NCBI GenBank assembly: GCA_937871415.1
Contig: CALMQD010000447.1
Coordinates: 1 to 9,199, forward strand
Source of the DNA: an uncultured Phycisphaerales bacterium
GTDB lineage: Bacteria; Planctomycetota; Phycisphaerae; Phycisphaerales; UBA1924
Length of the DNA stretch: 9,199 bases
Direction of reading: 5' to 3'
In this document: one piece after another, positions 7,300 through 9,199 of the stretch
Position numbering within the stretch: the stretch's first letter is position 1
Layout: every line of letters starts with the position of its first letter
Made by a program: the position numbers and the translations under genes
The notes under the pieces: generated by a model
The model's database searches: none
The model's input: the letters and a program-made list of their open reading frames with translations, nothing else
Told to the model about the DNA's origin: nothing

Positions 7300-8661
7300 T
7301 CAACCGGCCCCGATCGAGCGAGGCTTGTCGAGCCCGAGCACGCGCTCGATCTGCTCGGCGGCGTCGTGCGCTGCGACGCGTCCACCGAAGAGCTCGCACA
7401 CCTTGGCAAGCTCTGCCCGCTGGTCGTCGGCGTAACCCTCGCGGCGCAGCAGTTTGATGACCTCCACCGCCAGCGCTTCGCCGTCGCCGAAGTGCGGGAT
7501 GAGTTCGGGCAGGATGCGCCGACCGGCGATCAGGTTCGGCAGCGTGAAGAACTCGGTCGACACCAGCCAGCGCGCCGCGAGCCAGTAGACCAGCGGGTTG
7601 GGGCGGTAGAAGGCGACCATCGGCTTGCTCTGTCGCGCGATCTGCAGCGTGACCGTGCCGCTGACCACCAGAGCGAAATCGCACCACCGCACGACGGCGT
7701 CGGTGTCCCCCGAGACCATCTCGAGCCCCGCGGGCCAGCCGGGCCTCTCGGGTTCTCCTGAAGCGGCCTGGGCGGCGGCCTTGTTCCGTCGCGCCCGGCG
7801 CGCCTCGGGGTCCTCGGTGCCGGGCTCGCCGGCGCGCGCCGCCGCCATCGCGAACATCTCTTCGGCGACCGAGGGCTTTGTCGCCGCCACGACGCCCGTC
7901 ACGTTCGGAAAGTCCTTCCGCAGTCTCTCGAAGGCGTCGAGCAAAACCGGGAAGCACCCGCGGTACTCGGCCGGGCGCGAGCCGGGCATGAGCGCCAGGC
8001 GCAGCGGCGGGCGCGCGCCCGACGATGTCACACCGTGCGTCTCGCCCAGCGACGCCCGGACGCGACGCTCGATCTCCGCGGCGCGCCGGTCGAGCTCCGC
8101 GTAGTCCAGCGGCTCGTCGAACAGGGGATGGCCGACAAACCGGGCCTGCACGCCGCGCGTAATGAACCAGTTCTCCTCGAACGGCAGGAGGCACAGGACA
8201 AAGTCCGTCAGGCGCCGGAGTTTCTTGATGCGCCAACGGCCCCACGCCCAGACCTGGGGCGCGACCAGGTGCACGACCTTGAGCCCGAAGCCCTTGGCGA
8301 TCTTGCAGATTGGGAAGTTCGCCGCCGGCGAGTCCACCGGGATGTGTGCGACGACCGGGCCGGCGGGGGCCGCGTGCTCGCGCAGCCACTTTCTGACCCG
8401 GCGGTTGAGCCGGATGTGCTCGAGGATTTTCCCGAGCCCGGGCATGCCCATGACGGCGTTCTCGCCCGTGCGTTCGACCAGGACCGCGCCCGCCCGCTCC
8501 ATCTTCGGCCCGCCCCAGGCGTACACAACCAGGTCGGGGTGCCGGCGCTTGAGTTCCGCGATGACCGCCGAGGCGTGGTCGTCGCCGCTGGGTTCGAATG
8601 AAGTCAGCAGGACTCCCCGCCGAGGCGTCGCCGGTTGGGCTGTCGGGGGGGCTTGCGTCAT
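7300..8661 (-). CDS. lpxB: Lipid-A-disaccharide synthase
   Basis: LpxB is a membrane-associated GT-B glycosyltransferase that joins UDP-2,3-diacylglucosamine to lipid X, giving the lipid A disaccharide 1-phosphate and UDP. In the 453-residue reading the motifs are SGDDHA (25-30, the family's SGDxxGA loop), HIPVDSPAANF with Asp110 (equivalent to the Asp98 known to be important in Haemophilus LpxB), FVGHPLFDE (175-183), LMPGSRPAEY with Arg229 (the conserved GSR arginine), VVSGTVTLQ (332-340) and FFTLPNLIAGRRILPEL (371-387). E. coli LpxB has 382 residues; the extra length is a 15-residue N-terminal lead, a loop near 190-218 and a charged Ala/Arg-rich insert near 276-311. ATG 8661 is chosen because the fold begins at about residue 16. 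ATG 8712 (16 bases after the upstream stop) is also possible, and neither has well-placed Shine-Dalgarno spacing. It probably shares a transcript with the response regulator upstream. Confidence 0.93.
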   Translation of the reverse strand: MTQAPPTAQPATPRRGVLLTSFEPSGDDHASAVIAELKRRHPDLVVYAWGGPKMERAGAVLVERTGENAVMGMPGLGKILEHIRLNRRVRKWLREHAAPAGPVVAHIPVDSPAANFPICKIAKGFGLKVVHLVAPQVWAWGRWRIKKLRRLTDFVLCLLPFEENWFITRGVQARFVGHPLFDEPLDYAELDRRAAEIERRVRASLGETHGVTSSGARPPLRLALMPGSRPAEYRGCFPVLLDAFERLRKDFPNVTGVVAATKPSVAEEMFAMAAARAGEPGTEDPEARRARRNKAAAQAASGEPERPGWPAGLEMVSGDTDAVVRWCDFALVVSGTVTLQIARQSKPMVAFYRPNPLVYWLAARWLVSTEFFTLPNLIAGRRILPELIPHFGDGEALAVEVIKLLRREGYADDQRAELAKVCELFGGRVAAHDAAEQIERVLGLDKPRSIGAG

Positions 8662-8728
8662 GGGCCGGGATTGTTCGCTCCTGACCCGCCCGCGCCAAAT
8701 GCCCCCAAGCATCCCCCACAATGCGGCG

Positions 8729-9199
8729 TCAGAGGCCCGCGGCCCCGAACCAGGCGCTGGGTGAAGCCTCCAACGCTTCCGCGATGGCCACCAGGCTCTC
8801 AACGCTCGGAAGATGGCTGGCCCGCTCGATGGAGCTGAGCTGGCTCACGCTGATGCCGCTGGCCTCGGAGAGTTCCTTGAGCGTCCAGCCCCTCCCCGTG
8901 CGAGCCAGGCGGATCTGACGCCCCAGTTCCACGCGGAGGCGGTCGAGGGGCCGGCGTCCAAGCCCCAGCGTCGCCGCGGCCTGAGCCAGGCTCCGCCGCA
9001 ACTCCTCAATCGAGAAGGGCTTGGCCAGGTAGTCGAAGACGTCCTGCTTGAACGTCTGACGCATCGAGTCGAGCGACGGGTGGCCGGTGACGATGATCAC
9101 GCACAGTTTGGGCCATCGCTTGCGGATCTCTCCGAGAACGGTGGAGCCATCGACCGCGCCCATCTTCATGTCGAGCAGCACCACGTCCGGCAGGCTCTC
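8729..9199 (-). CDS. Response regulator: receiver domain fused to XRE-type helix-turn-helix (5' end off right edge)
   Basis: This is the C-terminal 156 residues of a two-component regulator; the frame is open at the window's right end, so the start is outside. The visible receiver part has the phosphoacceptor Asp in VVLLDMKMGAVDG (codon 9170-9172), Thr38 of the window reading in VIIVTGHPS, and the conserved Lys60 in FDYLAKPFSIEELRRSL. The acidic pair at the N terminus would lie beyond the edge. After a short linker, about residues 92-151 form a Cro/C1-type (XRE) HTH: LGRQIRLARTGRGWTLKELS, then SGISVSQLSSIERA with the recognition helix, then PSVESLVAIAEAL. A sensor kinase presumably phosphorylates the Asp and changes DNA binding or dimerisation. 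XRE output domains are less common than NarL, OmpR or NtrC types. It lies 67 bases upstream of lpxB on the same strand. Confidence 0.88.
   Translation of the reverse strand, partial: ESLPDVVLLDMKMGAVDGSTVLGEIRKRWPKLCVIIVTGHPSLDSMRQTFKQDVFDYLAKPFSIEELRRSLAQAAATLGLGRRPLDRLRVELGRQIRLARTGRGWTLKELSEASGISVSQLSSIERASHLPSVESLVAIAEALEASPSAWFGAAGL

Noticed and set aside
7253..8719. Second long minus-strand frame overlapping lpxB (488 codons)
   Set aside because: It is a frame-shifted shadow of lpxB; the frame from 8661 carries all LpxB motifs.

Overview
The window looks like a piece of chromosome from a G+C-rich, Gram-negative bacterium. Signs are the strong G/C third-position bias by eye, frequent GTG starts, tightly packed genes and an lpxB gene, which implies lipid A and an outer membrane. 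The proline/alanine-rich tails, STAS and receiver-XRE proteins and low-complexity inserts would suit a planctomycete such as Phycisphaerae. That placement is inference; no rRNA or other phylogenetic marker lies in the window.

Layout. Positions 1-619 (minus strand) hold a small STAS-domain regulator, started by GTG, followed 8 bases later by the N-terminal part of purN, which runs off the left edge. A divergent intergenic region (620-810) separates these from a membrane fatty-acid desaturase on the plus strand (811-1932). A 153-base leader containing a perfect GNRA-capped hairpin precedes a compact four-gene ABC transporter operon of the branched-chain amino acid (Liv/HAAT) type, livH-livM-livG-livF (2086-6356). 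Its genes are 1 base apart or overlap by 4 bases, and no substrate-binding protein is in the window. A strong GC hairpin (6383-6407) separates the operon from an unrecognised gene (6424-7296) with the pattern of a PD-(D/E)xK nuclease fold. That gene runs tail-to-tail, 3 bases apart, into lpxB (minus strand, 7300-8661). Upstream of lpxB, in the same direction, is the C-terminal part of a response regulator that joins a receiver domain to an XRE-type helix-turn-helix (8729-9199, cut by the right edge).

How the genes relate. The two permeases and two ATPases should form one inner-membrane importer for amino acids or similar small polar compounds, relying on a binding protein encoded elsewhere. 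The desaturase (membrane lipid unsaturation) and LpxB (lipid A assembly) both act on envelope lipids, but nothing in the sequence ties them together. The STAS and receiver-XRE proteins are regulatory, and their partners are outside the window.

Most notable are lineage-specific elaborations rather than a clear new system: a roughly 95-residue extra segment in LivH, an extra transmembrane hairpin in LivM, near-identical 20-base junction modules at the two 4-base overlaps, and the orphan PD-(D/E)xK-like gene. No mobile element, CRISPR array, tRNA, rRNA or recognisable riboswitch was found.
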